Below are positions 50,646 through 64,000 of a DNA stretch of 64,000 nucleotides, one piece after another (position 1 is the first letter of the stretch; each line of letters begins with the position of its first letter). Below the pieces are notes generated by a model. The model was not told the origin of the DNA. It was given only the letters and a program-made list of their open reading frames with translations, and did not search any database. Location of the stretch: assembly GCF_910589235.1 (NCBI RefSeq), contig NC_060963.1, positions 7,479,501-7,543,500 on the forward strand, written 5' to 3'. Made by a program: the position numbers and the translations under genes. Origin of the DNA: Vespa crabro (lineage: Eukaryota; Arthropoda; Insecta; Hymenoptera; Vespidae).

Positions 50646-53315
50646 CATTTCTTTTCTACAGGTCTATTATGTTTGGAAATGTAAGAGTTCTTTAATTCGA
50701 AGGAGGAGTGACTTTCGATGGAGGAGGAATTTGCTACATATTTGCTTAGAAAACTCTTAGATGAAAGTGTTTTTCACTCATAAAACGGGTTTAATTTCTC
50801 GCCTCGAAATGAAAGTGTAAGCGATTCGCATTTAAACTTATATTGTTATCAGTCATAGGGTTCGTTGTTATCCCCTTTACGTGTCTTTTGAATGGAATTA
50901 TTTTTAGAGCGAGATTATTATATGGGAGTAACCATGTACTTACGTGTCGTGACACGCCTTCGTTCTTTCCGTGACGTATACGATAGAGAAGGATGCGCAG
51001 AAAGGATGCAAGTGAGGTAGAACGTAAAAGAGAGGGGGAGTTAGGTAGAAAGATAGATAGAGAGAGAGAAGAGTTCTTTTTCGATAAATCTCTCGTTGAC
51101 CTCATATTTTAACTACCTGATGCTAGCCACGACATGAAATGATCTATGAAAAACTATAGTAGTTCAGAATGTTGCTCAAGTAACCGCTCATGTGCAGAAT
51201 GAAAAGTTTTCGGCTGCTGGCGATACTTTAGGCCTTATATCGGATGAATGGGAATAAATGCGGACATCAGAAGTAGAGTTTTATATTTTATAAATCATCA
51301 ACCACCATTTCATGGATCAATCCTAGAATCCGTGTGTCTCTTCAATGTCTTTCATTCTCTTTATCTATATATTTTTTATATTGTACTTGTTCCTTAATAT
51401 ACGTAAACGGATTGTTTTTATCTTTTAGCAAATATATCTCAGTGTGTTCCGTTATTCGGTGCGATATTGTAACAAAATTGACTTCAACAACTCATGACCG
51501 GTGATATATAATACCTAACAATCTTTGATTGTTAGGTATAGTTTGTCAACAGAAAATTACGTTTTTAATCGTTACAAATGAAACGCAAATGTTTATAGCA
51601 ACATTAACAGATCATACGTTAGGTTAGATTTCTTTGAATAATCTTTTTTAATCAATCAAAATTACATCGAGTATAGTAATGCAACTCCATTCGTTTTACG
51701 TTTCATGTAACAAGAACTGATGCTTCGAAAAAGTATTATTATGAATCCCATTTATATCAGAAACCAGCGAACAACACGTGCATCGGGAAAGTGCTCATAG
51801 CGATTAGTGTCTTGACTCGATTTTTACGTTATCGCATATTCTGAAAGATTTTCTAGAGAGTATCGACGATAACATGGATAATACCATGTGTTAGATGTAC
51901 CATATAACCAGTATTTTATGTTTCTATCTTTAACATTATTCGAAGCACGATTTTTCAATGTTCAATACATTGTTTCTAAATGACGATATGATCTTCGATC
52001 TCACTACGCTTAACGACAATACCGATTCGACGAACAATCTTGTATCATCTCAACAGGTACGTAATTTCATATCTAACAAGCATATTTTCTCTACATTTTA
52101 TCTTAGATATAATAATCAGATCCTTTTTCAGGTTTCAGCTCAGTGAATACTCTAGTTGTTGACATTTCTATAATTTTTCGTAGGTCCTAATACTATGAAA
52201 TCTGAAAAAGTACTGATATGGTTCTAAATATTAATTTGTTCGTATACAGATATTACGCTCTTTTTTTATTTCCGATAGATGGAAGATTTTAGTATTTTTC
52301 TTCCATTTACAGCCATATCTGGCAATTCGAGCATAGAAAAATTTAATATGAACACATAACTTTATTCATTCTATTACTGTATCGAGATTTTATTGTTGTC
52401 GATTCGCACGGAATAATACCGCGAGATTTTCTCGCTCATAAAGAAGATGCGTCACCGAAAGACGATAGAATTTCACAGTTCTCGTAATTTCGTCAGAGTC
52501 GTAAGATAAACGGTAAACTCGACATGGAAGTACGTGAGATCGCAAATCCCGGAGCGCCTAGTAACGAAATCGTGATGATAGGATCAACGAGATGACTGCA
52601 AATACGACACCAACGAACAGCGCGAGAAGACTACTGTTTTTCTTCAACGATACGACTAGCGATACCAAGACGCACTACACATTTTTATACTATTATATTT
52701 GCGTCATGTATTTGAAAAATCGTACCTTCCTGCTAATTTTTTTAAAATAAATTACATTAAATTGGAGAAACGGAAAAACTAGTGTTTTTTATTTATTTTT
52801 TTTTGCGAGCGTCTTATTTTTGATGACTTTATAAATATTAATCCAATGGCTATCCTTTACCAACTGCTTCCTTAAATCCAAAACAGATATATATATATGT
52901 ATATAGGTACAAAAATTCTTATATGCTAAAGATATACATAGAATCTATAAATATGAATATATTTTTTTCTTTTGTAATTATAATAATCGTGTGTAGTATA
53001 AAATATAAGAGAATATTTTTTATATGCGTCTATTTAAAGATCCAACAAGATTTTTAAAAATATTTATATAACTATAATTCGTAACAAGTATAGAATATTC
53101 ATTTTCTCTTTCTTTTATTGAAACATTTTATAAAACATGTTACTTATTTTAGAAATTATCTCATATTCACATCAAAGTTTTGTATGAACTCGTATTACTT
53201 TGAAAAGTGACGATTAATGATTGCCCTAAGAACATAGATTGTAATGATAAAGCATTTTGATTAGTATATAAACGTCCCTAAAATATATTTCGTGTATGAT
53301 CAAAATTGAATCATA

Positions 53316-53317
<2 letters not shown>

Positions 53318-53393
<76 letters not shown>
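53318..53393. repeat. (TA)n microsatellite, strongly expanded in the right block
   Basis: About 75 bp, compared with about 14 bp at the left-block counterpart (13783-13798). Confidence 0.92.
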
Positions 53394-55056
53394 TTCCTAC
53401 TTTGGATTAAGATTCAAAGGGATCCTTTACGGCATAAGTTTTTTTGATCATATTTCTTTTGCGAAATGTAGACATTTCTATTTACAAAAATTAAAGTTTC
53501 TACTTAGAAAAAAAAAATATTTGGTTTATTTTTTTCTGTAGATATAAATTTAAAAAAAAAAATTTTATCTCTGAATTTATTTCGTCATATTTATTTCGAT
53601 GTTTGCAAAATTTTGACATTTGACATGTTTTGTTTAATATTAATCATGCGAATATCGAATGTATGAACTCCTTCATACGAAACAATATAAAATGATTATT
53701 ATAATATTCTCGTTTATATTCGTTATTTTTCTATATTATCAGATAACAATTTCTTTAAAAATGAAGTTGCATGATAAAAGCACGTTAAAAGGTATTATGC
53801 ACGTCAAACGTATTTTTTTTCTATTTTCTTCTTTTAATTTTGTTTTTCCTTATTTCACCGAGATTGCTTATTCTAAGAAGAATACATAATGATTATATTA
53901 CGGTTCATATTCGTATCTTGTAATCTTTTCTGTTGAAAATTATTTTTTTTTGTATCGATTGACAAATTTATAAACGAATATTATATATTGGATATATACT
54001 TATACATATATACTTGAAATACATTTATACACACACACACACACACATACAAAGAAACATACAAATAAATAAATAAAAAACAAACAAATACGCACATATG
54101 ATTTCCATTTGGTATATTCAAAAATGAATTTTCTTAAATAAAAGGGGTGAAGTATAAATGTCGATTTGATAAGTAAGTTTAGTATATAAAAATAATGGTC
54201 GATCATCGCCATCTCGGTAACCATTTTATTAATAGATTTATTGTTTATAAGTTTCTTAGTAATAATAATGATAATGAATACATTCTTTACATACATACAA
54301 ATGAAGAAGAAAATAGCTTTCATTATTGTTCCTCTTTTCCATTTTTTGAAAAAATTTGAAGAAATTTCTTTTTTAAAAATGAGCTTCAATCTCATCGAAC
54401 GTAACGATTTAATTGCACTGTGTTGCGTCGTTGGTAGGGACCGAGAAGTCCTAGAGACATACATACATACCTTATATATATATACATATATATATATGTG
54501 TTTATGAATGTTCGGTTGTAGAAAGGTGGTGACGTTTTGGTTTGGGGTAAAATGAGAAGTGGGTACGGTTTCGATGGGTAACGTGTTCTCGATTACGTGA
54601 TTTTACGGCGGTTGATTTCTCATAAATTTCACATGTTTTTTTTTTAATTTTATTTTATCTATATGTTTAAGTGGATATGAATTGCACATAAAAAACCGTG
54701 CGGTAAAAAATATTTTCCACGTTTATTTTTTTGTGGCTTATTTTTTGTCGTTTTTTTTCATCGATTGTTTTTCGTCACTCTAAAGATAATACACGTTGTT
54801 AACAAAAAAAAGCTTAGAAAATAAAATAATTTCAAGTCTTTGAGCGGTTACCAACGGAATACATTTTCCATGTCAAAAAAAAAAAGAATAACAATCCATG
54901 CGTTTTTGCAATAAAAACGGGACCTTCGTAAAGCGTTGCATAGGGATTATTAAAAGAACGAACGAGAAAGCGGATGGTGGGTTGGCGCGGTGATTTTTTT
55001 CAGCGAGTTGAACAGTGGGTGGATAAAGAAAAAGAGAGAGAAGGGAGAGGGAGAGT

Positions 55057-55121
<65 letters not shown>

Positions 55122-56744
55122 AAAGAAGAAAAAGCGCGTTCTTCCTCAAGAGATTAGTACGTATACCTGAGAACTTTTTCAACCCTTTCTTTCGGCGATG
55201 CTTTCACTAAAGGAAAGTATTCAGGGACTTGAATTGTTTGTCAAAAGTACTTTTTATCTATATCTCGTAAAAGATGCTCTTGCAAAGCGCTAAAATAATT
55301 TCTTGCTTGACTCTCTCTTTCGTACAGTTCTCTTCAAAAAGAAGAAAAAAAGATTTTTCACGTGGAACGTTTCCTCTATTCCCTTTAGAATCCATAGTAA
55401 AACTGATGCTTACCGTTTCTTTCTTGATGCGTAAGAAAAAAATCTAGACTTCTAGGAGAAGTCTTTCTCCAAACCTTTCGGACGTTGTTGAAAATGTTAG
55501 AAAAAATTACTAGTTGAAGGAGAGATGAAAATATTAAACGGTTACAGGGAGAACTCTTACCTTTTACTTCTTGTAATTTTTTTCATGATTAGAAAATAAT
55601 TTTCTAAAATGGAAAAAATATTTAATTGCATTTGGTTACTTAATTTTATATTCTATCGAAATAGAAAGATATCTATGTATGATTATCACGTATGTATTTA
55701 AATTGATTACGAAGACTTGCAGCGTGAATCTCGCAGGTAGATATTCACCTGCTTTTCCCCCTCGAGCTAAACAGCTTTTTTTTAATCGGGTATAAAAAGT
55801 CGACGAAATCGCGGGGCTTTACACACCCTTCCCCTATATAGAGGCGTACCTAATAGGACCGATAGGAAAAAAACTCCCCTTCTCTCGACAGGTTGATACC
55901 CATTGTGTAAGTGGCTTGTAATAGGAGCTCGAGTATCGTAGATAAAAAAATGTTTTCAACTTCTCTACCTTCAACAGGTCTTCCCCATTGAAAAACCTTC
56001 ACATTTAAAGAAGGGATATAATAGCTCGTGTATGATATTTAATATAGCTGAGTATAAGTTTGTTTATCACTACAATATCGTAATGTTCGAAATCTTTTTT
56101 AAAAAGTAGCTCGCTATTTAGAGGCGAATATTTACAAACTTTTAATTTTCAAACGATAGTAGTAGGGAGGGAGTGGGTGGGAACGAAGTATATTAAAAAG
56201 ATACTCTCAAAAGGTATGTCCTCAATATTTTGGAAATGTGTTCCTTTTAAACAGCGTTTAAACGCGGTTTGACTCGATGAATCTGCAACAAATCAAAAAG
56301 GTTGCATCGTGGAGTAAGGGAAATCTTATGAAAGAAAATTTCCAGCTGGCATTCACACATCCTACGATCGATCAATCGTTTGAGGAGTCATTGTCAACTG
56401 ACATAAGTTTTTTATGAAAAGATATTAAGTATCTATTTTGCATTGGAAATATCGGTAAATGCATACGAAACTTTGATTATAATTATCAAAATCGTCGTAC
56501 GTAATTATGTGTTAACGATTTTTAAATTTTGATTATTATTTAAAAATGATTAAAACCCTTCCGAGTCGACGAATCTTAAAAAGGCCAACAGGGAAATCAT
56601 GTGAAAGTTGGATGAATACGTGAGAAAATCTGTTCGTTCGTTTGTTTGATGTATGTACGTACACTGAGGTGCATACGTAAGCACGAGATTTTCCGGAAAA
56701 ATGAAGTGGCAGTGTGCGTCGAGTCCGTGAAGTTCCGCGTTCCT

Positions 56745-56871
56745 TGTAAAATCGTGAATGCGTACGTAAAACGTCTCTATAAATAGGGCCGACGACGCGC
56801 AGCTGAGGCGGAAAAGGGAAATCATCGGAACACGCGCGCATTTGGGGTCGTATCATGTGTCGACGTAGGTA
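56745..56871 (+). promoter_or_regulatory. Candidate distal TATA promoter, right block copy
   Basis: Same element as at 17120-17245: TATAAATAG at 56778-56786, GC-rich start region and GTAGGT donor-like site at 56869. Only a few substitutions separate the copies. If real, it would serve the hb copy predicted beyond the right edge. Confidence 0.33.
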
Positions 56872-56876
56872 GGTAA

Positions 56877-56998
56877 CAAAGAAGAAAAAGAGAAAAAAAA
56901 AGAAAAAGAAAGAAGAAAAGGAGAAAAAGGAGAAAAAAAAAGAAAGAAAAAAAGCAAGCGAAAGAGAAATAGAAATAAGAAGAGAGAGAGACAGAGAC

Positions 56999-57056
<58 letters not shown>

Positions 57057-57060
57057 GAAA
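56877..57060. repeat. Long purine-rich tract, right block
   Basis: Counterpart of 17246-17460, with a longer pure GA core near 57011-57050. A pyrimidine tract follows at 57186-57352. Confidence 0.85.
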
Positions 57061-60000
57061 ACGAATGCGAAGAAGGAGAATTTGTGGAAGAGGGAAAGAA
57101 AAAATCCAGTAAGGTCACGACGTTTGAAAAGTGGTTAGAATTAACGCGTGCGCTCCGGCCGCCGTGCAACGCACCCTCTTGTTCTTTCTCTCTCTCTCTT
57201 TCTCCTTCTCTATCGCTTTCCCTTTCTCTATAGCTTTCCCTTTCTCCCTCTCTCTTTTCCTTTCTCTCTCTCCTTCTCTCTCTCTCACTCTCTCTCTCTC
57301 TTTCCCTTTATCTCTATCTCTATTTGTATCTCTCTTACTCTCTAACTCTCATTCGACAATGACCCCTTAACCCCGTCTCTCTTCGAGCACTCCAACAGTG
57401 GGTGACGGCGATGCAGGAGGGTGCTTCGACCCCTCATGCTCCGCCCTTCGAGGGCGGATTTGCCCCTCGGGAGCCGATACAAAAAAGTCTATAAATGAAA
57501 ATGATCGGGCCGGCGTGGTGGTCCGTAGAAAAATCAGCTTCCTTGTTCCGCAAAACGAAAACCGAATACGTTGCCTATTTTTTTTCTTTTTTTCAGAAAA
57601 ATATATTCCATTCTATGAAATTGCGGTTGAGTTTGATTTCGATTAAAAAATATTTAATTGGTTAACGAGCTACTTAAAAGATTTTTAATGAATCAGAAAC
57701 AGACATTTAATTCGATTTTATCTACTTCTTCTTTATTAATTTCTAATACCGATAGGATAACGTATTAGCCATGTCGTTAACGTAGGCTAACTACACTTTT
57801 TGATTCAATTTATTATATTTTCTACCTTTCATGTATCTTTTTTTTTTCTATCTACTTCTGTGAAATCATGAGTGTATATCTAATGATCCGTTCGTTTAAG
57901 AAAATATTTTTCTGTGGAGTTAAGGACAATGATAAGAATCATGCATAAAACCGATTACATTTTTTTCTATGATCATGAAAAACTCAATATCGTTCAGTCG
58001 TTGACTGGACCAATAGCAGAAAGAGAGAAAGAGAGAGGGTGAGAGAACGAGAGAGTCATTAAGATAGGGTGGAAAGAAGGGTGCCGCGAGAAAACCGTCC
58101 TTTCACTTTTGGAAAATGGTCATGGGGTTCCGATTGCCGTGTCTTTTCCTCTCTTATGTAGAGGACGAATCCGGCTTCGCGAATCCGACTCGGCGGTGGA
58201 CATTGCAAATGGACATCATCGATGAACCAAGACGGCTGCATCGACCGTTTTCAAAAATCTCTTTTAGCCAGGGAACGAATTCTCTGGACAATGGTCACGT
58301 ATGTGCTGATCTATAAATCTTGTATTGTCCAGTAGCAATGTTTAGTCTCCCGCATATTAACCTAGGGGTGAAAAGGCCGTGCACCCGGTATTGTTCAATG
58401 GCTGACCCCTCCTATGACATAGTGACCCCAACAGCCTTCTTATTTATCGGGTTCGATTTCGCGATATTTTGCGATTTTCAGAAATGGAGTTGAAACGACG
58501 CCTCGTGCGAGTTTCGAGTGTGCAACAATATTAAGTAAGAATGAAATAGATCTGATTTACAAACTGTCATCTACATATAACACTTAATATTATTTATCCT
58601 TTATACGTAATCTGTACGCTTGTTTAATGGACCCTTAGAAAATTCCTTTCACCGTCACTTCTTTATTTTTTTTTTCTTGCGAGATAGATACTTTTTTCTT
58701 CATCTTTTTATCGAGCACTCCTTTTTATTTTTTTATTTTTTATAAACTTGTTTCTCCCCCCTAGAATAATCTGTTTGAGATGTGACGAGTCTTTCCAACT
58801 TATTAAGAGTAGATTTTCTCTTTTTTTTCTTCATGGCGTAACCTTACCTACAGGCATAAGTGTTCACATATATAGATACACAGGCGTAGACAAGAACGGA
58901 TCTAGCATAAGGCCTTGACAGTCGGCTAACGATCTTCTGTGCGTGTTTATTATAAGCGTATGCGAGTGTCGATGCTGCCACGCGCTTCGAAAAAGCGAGC
59001 CAAACCTTCGAGGGACCCTTCGTTCTTTCCCTCCCTTTTTCTCTCTTTTTTTTTCTTTCTATTTCTCTCTGAGTCGTCCGCTACATAAAAAGAGCTTTCA
59101 GGAGAAAGGGAAGAAAAGCCGATGGGTAGGGATGAAGGACGAATCCAACGGGTCTGCGAAAGGAAAACTTGGCAAATCGCGGAATCGTTCTGTCCACTGA
59201 GTATAGACAGTTCTTCGCTTTCTTTTACGCTTTTTTCACCTTCGGTAGAGTGGCTATTCTTTTCTCTTAAATCCACTAACGATATCACGATTGCATCGTC
59301 GTTACATTATTTCCTTCATAATCCTAAGATTTATCACGTTTGATCGATAGGATTAAATTCAATAAAATGTGCTTATCATTTCTGTTGATAAGGAGAGAGG
59401 AGAGAAAGAGAGAAAGAGAGAGAAAGAGAGAGGAAGAGAGAGTGAGAGAGAGAGAGAGTGAAAAAGAAAGAGGGAATTTAAAGTCCACTGGAGTCATTAT
59501 ACCTTCTGATTGTGAGAGGAAAAAAACGCATTGGGGTGATGTCTGCAGATGAACCATAAGTATGGGTCAACCCAGTACGAGCGTGGGTCAGCTGTCAGTT
59601 GTTTGTCCTTATAGAGGGGCGCCATTTGTGCGCTCGAGCTTGATCTGCAGGCCACCAATATCCCCATATCGACACCAGTGGCTATCGTTCCAAAGTTTTC
59701 TATAGATTCCGATGAATACTTTTTTCTATCCCTGGATCGTTGCTTCCAAGTAAAAATTGGATTCCTCGTTGATCAAAGTGTTCTTTGGAGAAACCAACGG
59801 AGCGTTTCGATTCCAATGGTAGTAGGAGATGCACCTTGAATTTGACATTTTTTTCCTCCTTAATTTTTTTTCTTTCTACATGTATCGTTTTCTTTTTGAT
59901 TGTTTGAAAAATTAGAAACTGTGTAAGTACCACTGATTTTGTTAGATTTTCATCGTATTTGTAAAGATAACTTTAATGCTCTTTTAAACATATAGGAAGA

Positions 60001-60987
60001 TTAAACATTAACGTGTAATTTTATTTGAAAAATTGTGTACTTAATTTGGATTAACATTTTGTCAATGGTAATTGGAATAAAATACGGGGATTAGTAAATG
60101 TATCAATATTTTTTAAATTACCGACCAATTTTTAATTCAGCAATGTTATATTTTTGGATAGAGATCGAATAAGAATAGATATTTTCGATGGCAAGTCTTG
60201 TTATTTATCCGCCATGATTGGTAAGGGGCGGAGTAGCGAGGGTGAGCATTTCTAGCCCCTTTTGCATTTTTGGATGCTTGGACTCATTGTTCATATGGAT
60301 CACACGTGATACTTATTTATTGATATAACAATATAAATTACATAATTAAAGGAAAATTGTCAATGACGTTTCATATGTAGGATTGATAAAAAAAAATAGT
60401 TCTTTTTTGTGATATTCTGTAATTCGTGAAAAATTAATGCAGGATGTTAGAATTTTGGAAAAAAACTTTTCCGATACATTTCGCTACCTGAGAATTCCAG
60501 AAAAACCTATTCTTATGTGTTCGTTCCATGTGGGTGTGTGGAGTACTACGGTGACGTTTAAACAGCTGCGTTTTAACCCCTTTCACACCATCGACGAGAG
60601 ACTTTCCACGAGTTTTGTCAGAAAAATATTTTTCTCTTCCACCCTATAGATATACGGTCGAAGACGGAAAAAGCGTTAAATCAACGAGTTATTTTGGCAA
60701 GCTGATTTTATCTTCATAGATCGTGCCTGTTCGATAATTAGAAGTAGAATGCTAGAAACGAAACCGATCTTTGTGAAGTTTTAAAAAACTTGTTCAATAC
60801 ATCATATAATTTGATTCTTTCTTCTTAATAAATAAATTAATATATAATTAATTTTAAATAAATAAATAATTATACAAATAAATACATATTTATTTATATG
60901 AATAAATAAATAAATGTATATATATATATATTTATATATATATTTTTAAACACATATATATAAATATAAATATAAATATAAATATAA

Positions 60988-61045
<58 letters not shown>

Positions 61046-63079
61046 TTATAGTAAGTATATATGCATATATGTTTGTATGTATATGATTTCGATTAACTCG
61101 TTTAACAGAATGAAAGAAATATACATAAATATGTATATGTATATATGTATATAACATTTTAGACAATGAAAAAAAAAAGTCTATTGGTATTTCTTCTATA
61201 GAAAGTCTAGAAAACAATCGTTTTAAAGCAAATTGCTTTTCTTTCTATCGCTTGCTAGTTTTTTTTTATCTATCTTATTATTGTGTTCACTTTCGTTTGC
61301 ATCCTTAATACATCGATTGACATGATATCTTTTAAAAACATACTCTAAACTTTAACGATTATTTGACAGCAAATGAAATAAAACAAGTAAATGCGTACAT
61401 CGTCCGTACGTTATTTCGATTTATTCGGAGGTTTTTAACTTCTTCAATATTCGATGATTCATTTTAATCGACTGACCTTAATTACTTTTTTCAATGTCCG
61501 ATCTATTTTTTTTTTCTTTGTTTTAAGTCATTATACCGCCAACCACTAAAAATTCAACGTTTTATATAATTCAATCTTTAATAAACAAAGAACTATATAT
61601 GTGCAAGAATATTTTTTTTTTTTAAGAAATAACGTTGGAGAACTACAACACATTATAGTTACAATGTATAATTGTTTTATATGTCTTATTGCGTTTTTTT
61701 TTCTTTTTTTTTTACACTAAAAGGGCTGAAAGCATAATGACTAAAATCTACGTTTTTTTTTTAGATACCTTTCTTATTTTTTACACAAAGAAGAATTTTT
61801 ATCTAAACGATGGAAAGAAACGAGATTTATTTTAATATAATTATTGTGCAATATTTGTTATGATTAAAAACTAATAATGCAATATTTCTTAATAACTTTT
61901 TAATCTACATTACTAATTTTCAAGAGAATGAACATGTTATTTTGAATGGAATTGCTAATTGGATTTGCAGGTAATAAACAGTTAATAAAAAAAGTAGTGA
62001 TAGTAAATAAGTATGGTTACACATATAAATTTAATTCATTTGAAATATAACTGTGAATTAGTATTAAATAAATAATTGTGTACTAGTAATAATTTGTTAC
62101 GAATTATAGTCATAAATAATATAGAAAAATAATAAACGCATAAATTCTATGGAGTATTTGTATTCCATGGATAGGTTATCCATAGAACTATAGTAATAGG
62201 ATTATATCATAGGGTCGAAAAAGAAAAAATGTTTACTTTAAAAGGTCATGAAATATTAACCGTTGAATTTTTAAGAAATCTTTTCTACTTAAAAAAACAT
62301 AATTAATTAATAAATTTATACTTAAGTTTTTTTAATCTCGCTTTTTTTCTTATAATATATTTTGAAAAATCGTTATGTAAAAATTCTAGTTTTTACTTGA
62401 TGTAATTTATCGTATCATATTCCTAGTATTAGTTTGACTACCTGAAATATGGTTAAAGAAAGAAGAAAGTATGAGGAGATCATCAGAAAAGATCAGGTGA
62501 AAGCTTAAAAAGAAATTGAAGTGGGAATGGTGTGAATTTCGAGTTGAAGGTTTTGAAAAAATCGAAGAGAGAAAAAGAAAAACCAAAAAGATAAAAACGA
62601 ATGCTAGCTAAAAAGAGGGTCCTGATGTACGGATGGCCCTTACAATCAAGATTCAGATAGCGTTTAACGAGTGGTTTTGTACCAAAATCTTTTTTCTAGT
62701 ACCACTTACTAGATACTTTTTTCCTACCTATTCTTGTCTATTACTCAACAGGTAAAAAAGGTATGTACTGTCGATCATTGTGTGGTAACTTTGTTGACCC
62801 CGTCGCGTGCTATGCGTCTATTTCTTTTTATTTCTCTTTCGCTATGTTCAAAGCTAAGATATCTATGCTTCGAAGATGCATCGATGTTTTTCTTATATTC
62901 GCATAATTCTTTCCCGAAAAATTTAACTATGACTTATTTAAGTAATTATTTCGCAATGACTATTCGAGTTCGACGATTTTTTAGATTAAAAATGCAGACT
63001 TCATTCTGAGGTGTAGACTAGAAACTTAGAACTCATTGTATTTAAATTGTACGTTATTCTTTTTAATTTTTATTCATAC

Positions 63080-64000
63080 ATTTTTAATTATTTCTAAATA
63101 AAAAATGAAACGTGATATGAATGAATTAAAAAAATGGATTGTCGTTTTTTAATCTTACGAAGGACAGTTACTCATTAATCAAAAAATATGAATAGCATTA
63201 ACGGAATTTTTAGAAAATAGATAACCAACTTTCTTTATGGGTACTTTAAATGTCTTGTAACCCTGTTACTAAGGCTGTTAGAGTATTTATTTTCTAAAAG
63301 TCAACCAACCTCAATAAAAACTAACTGGTAGAGAAAGATCCTAAATTATCTGAAATTTTCTGAAAAGAATTTATGTATGTAAAAACATAATTTGTGTAAC
63401 TCGTAAAAAATTTTTCTTTTATCTTCGAAAGTAACGATATCGCAAAATATTTGTAGATTATTTAAACTAGAAGCAGTTCAAATAATTTGCAGACTGAGCA
63501 GTATTTCGACTACTTCTATGCTGTAATATTCAATTTTTTTTTGTATATCTCTTTTCAACTGAATGGAGATTGCTAAGAATAAAAGAAAAAGGCAAATTAT
63601 TTTTTGTATAATGTCGTTATTTTATATAATATTAATATTTATATTAATCGTTTTCAATTTCATTAAAATTTTTGAGATTTTTCATAGTATAATTAAATTA
63701 TCGTTGACCTCTAGTTATTATAAATAAAAGTTGTGAATGGATATATGTGAGAAAGAGAGAGAGTGAGAGAGAGAGAGAGGGAAAGAGTGAGAGAGAGAAC
63801 GAGGGTGGGAGAGAGAAGAGAATGAAGTTGGCCCCAAAATACGATACGACCCTTTTTATGGAAAGATTAGCGGGGAAGGGTTAAAGAAAATGTTTTGTTG
63901 AAACTTTTCAATTTTTTTCTTCGTAAGCCTGAAATCCCTATTTTTTTATACATAAAATCCTTGACGAAAACATTAAACAATGATTTATAACTATTGCTGA
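63080..64000 (+). other. Start of another hunchback upstream region, cut by window end
   Basis: Aligns with 23440-24414 almost base for base (for example 'acgaaggacagttactc' near 63157), although the long (GA)n run of the left block is shorter and interrupted here. The alignment offset of about 39586 would place an hb start codon near 67.12 kb, outside the window. Confidence 0.7.

Larger units (their letters stand above)
47646..63079. other. Distal gene-free DNA, right block
   Basis: Counterpart of 8901-23449, with an 810-bp extra segment (49514-50323) and many microsatellite length changes. Open frames here are either microsatellite translations or are interrupted in the other block. It carries copies of the candidate distal promoter (56778) and of the near-invariant blocks (58.28-58.4, 59.55-59.72, 60.19-60.28 and 62.44-62.94 kb). 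Confidence 0.55.
38744..64000 (+). repeat. Large direct segmental duplication, right copy
   Basis: Right copy of the block at 1-24414. Contains most of psi-D exon 3, psi-E, the second orphan promoter and distal DNA. The interval 24415-38743, with functional hb and the 5' half of psi-D, is seen only once here. Confidence 0.92.

Noticed and set aside
1..64000. Transposon, tRNA, rRNA, CRISPR or viral sequence
   Set aside because: No reverse transcriptase, transposase or integrase-like frame, no cloverleaf sequence and no spaced repeat array could be recognised on either strand.

Overview
The window is AT-rich animal nuclear DNA with very long (TA)n and (GA)n/(CT)n microsatellites, short GT-AG introns and one clear protein-coding gene. 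That gene is hunchback (hb), the gap-class zinc-finger transcription factor of insects, on the + strand at 27533-29973. It is intact: three coding exons, 675 residues and seven C2H2 fingers in the 1+4+2 arrangement of insect Hunchback. The protein and the base composition suggest a hymenopteran (bee, wasp or ant), but I cannot name the species.

The rest of the window is largely made of hb. Comparing the sequence with itself shows two nested layers of tandem duplication. In the older layer, decayed copies of hb lie head to tail. One copy has its own decayed promoter and upstream region (about 33.4-39.8 kb, called psi-D here), followed by about 2.1 kb of hb-like 3' flank. Next comes a second coding copy without a promoter (about 42.0-44.2 kb, psi-E), then a promoter/5'UTR copy without coding exons (about 45.5-47.6 kb, the 'orphan promoter'). 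The decayed copies still align with hb through exon 1, intron 1, exon 2, intron 2 and exon 3, but they have lost zinc-ligand cysteines and gained stop codons.

In the younger layer, this cluster plus about 15 kb of distal, gene-free DNA was duplicated as a block of about 39 kb. Positions 1-24.4 kb correspond to about 38.74-64.0 kb, in the same orientation. The left block therefore carries psi-A (sister of psi-D, cut by the window start), psi-B (sister of psi-E) and the first orphan promoter. Identity between the two blocks is uneven: about 99% over roughly 0.28-9.53 kb, about 90-95% just outside that tract, and high again near 15-16.6 and 22.8-23.4 kb.

Layout: 1-8.9 kb decayed hb copies; 8.9-23.5 kb distal DNA with microsatellites, a candidate distal TATA promoter at 17.15 kb and a few GC-richer blocks; 23.5-31.9 kb the functional hb unit (upstream region, TATA promoter, 5'UTR exon, 1.8-kb intron, coding exons, 3' region); 31.9-33.4 kb single-copy spacer; 33.4-47.6 kb second set of decayed copies; 47.6-63.1 kb second copy of the distal DNA; 63.1-64 kb start of another hb upstream region. 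By extrapolation the next hb start codon would lie about 3.1 kb past the right edge. No tRNA, rRNA, CRISPR array or recognisable intact transposon was seen. All identities are estimates by eye.
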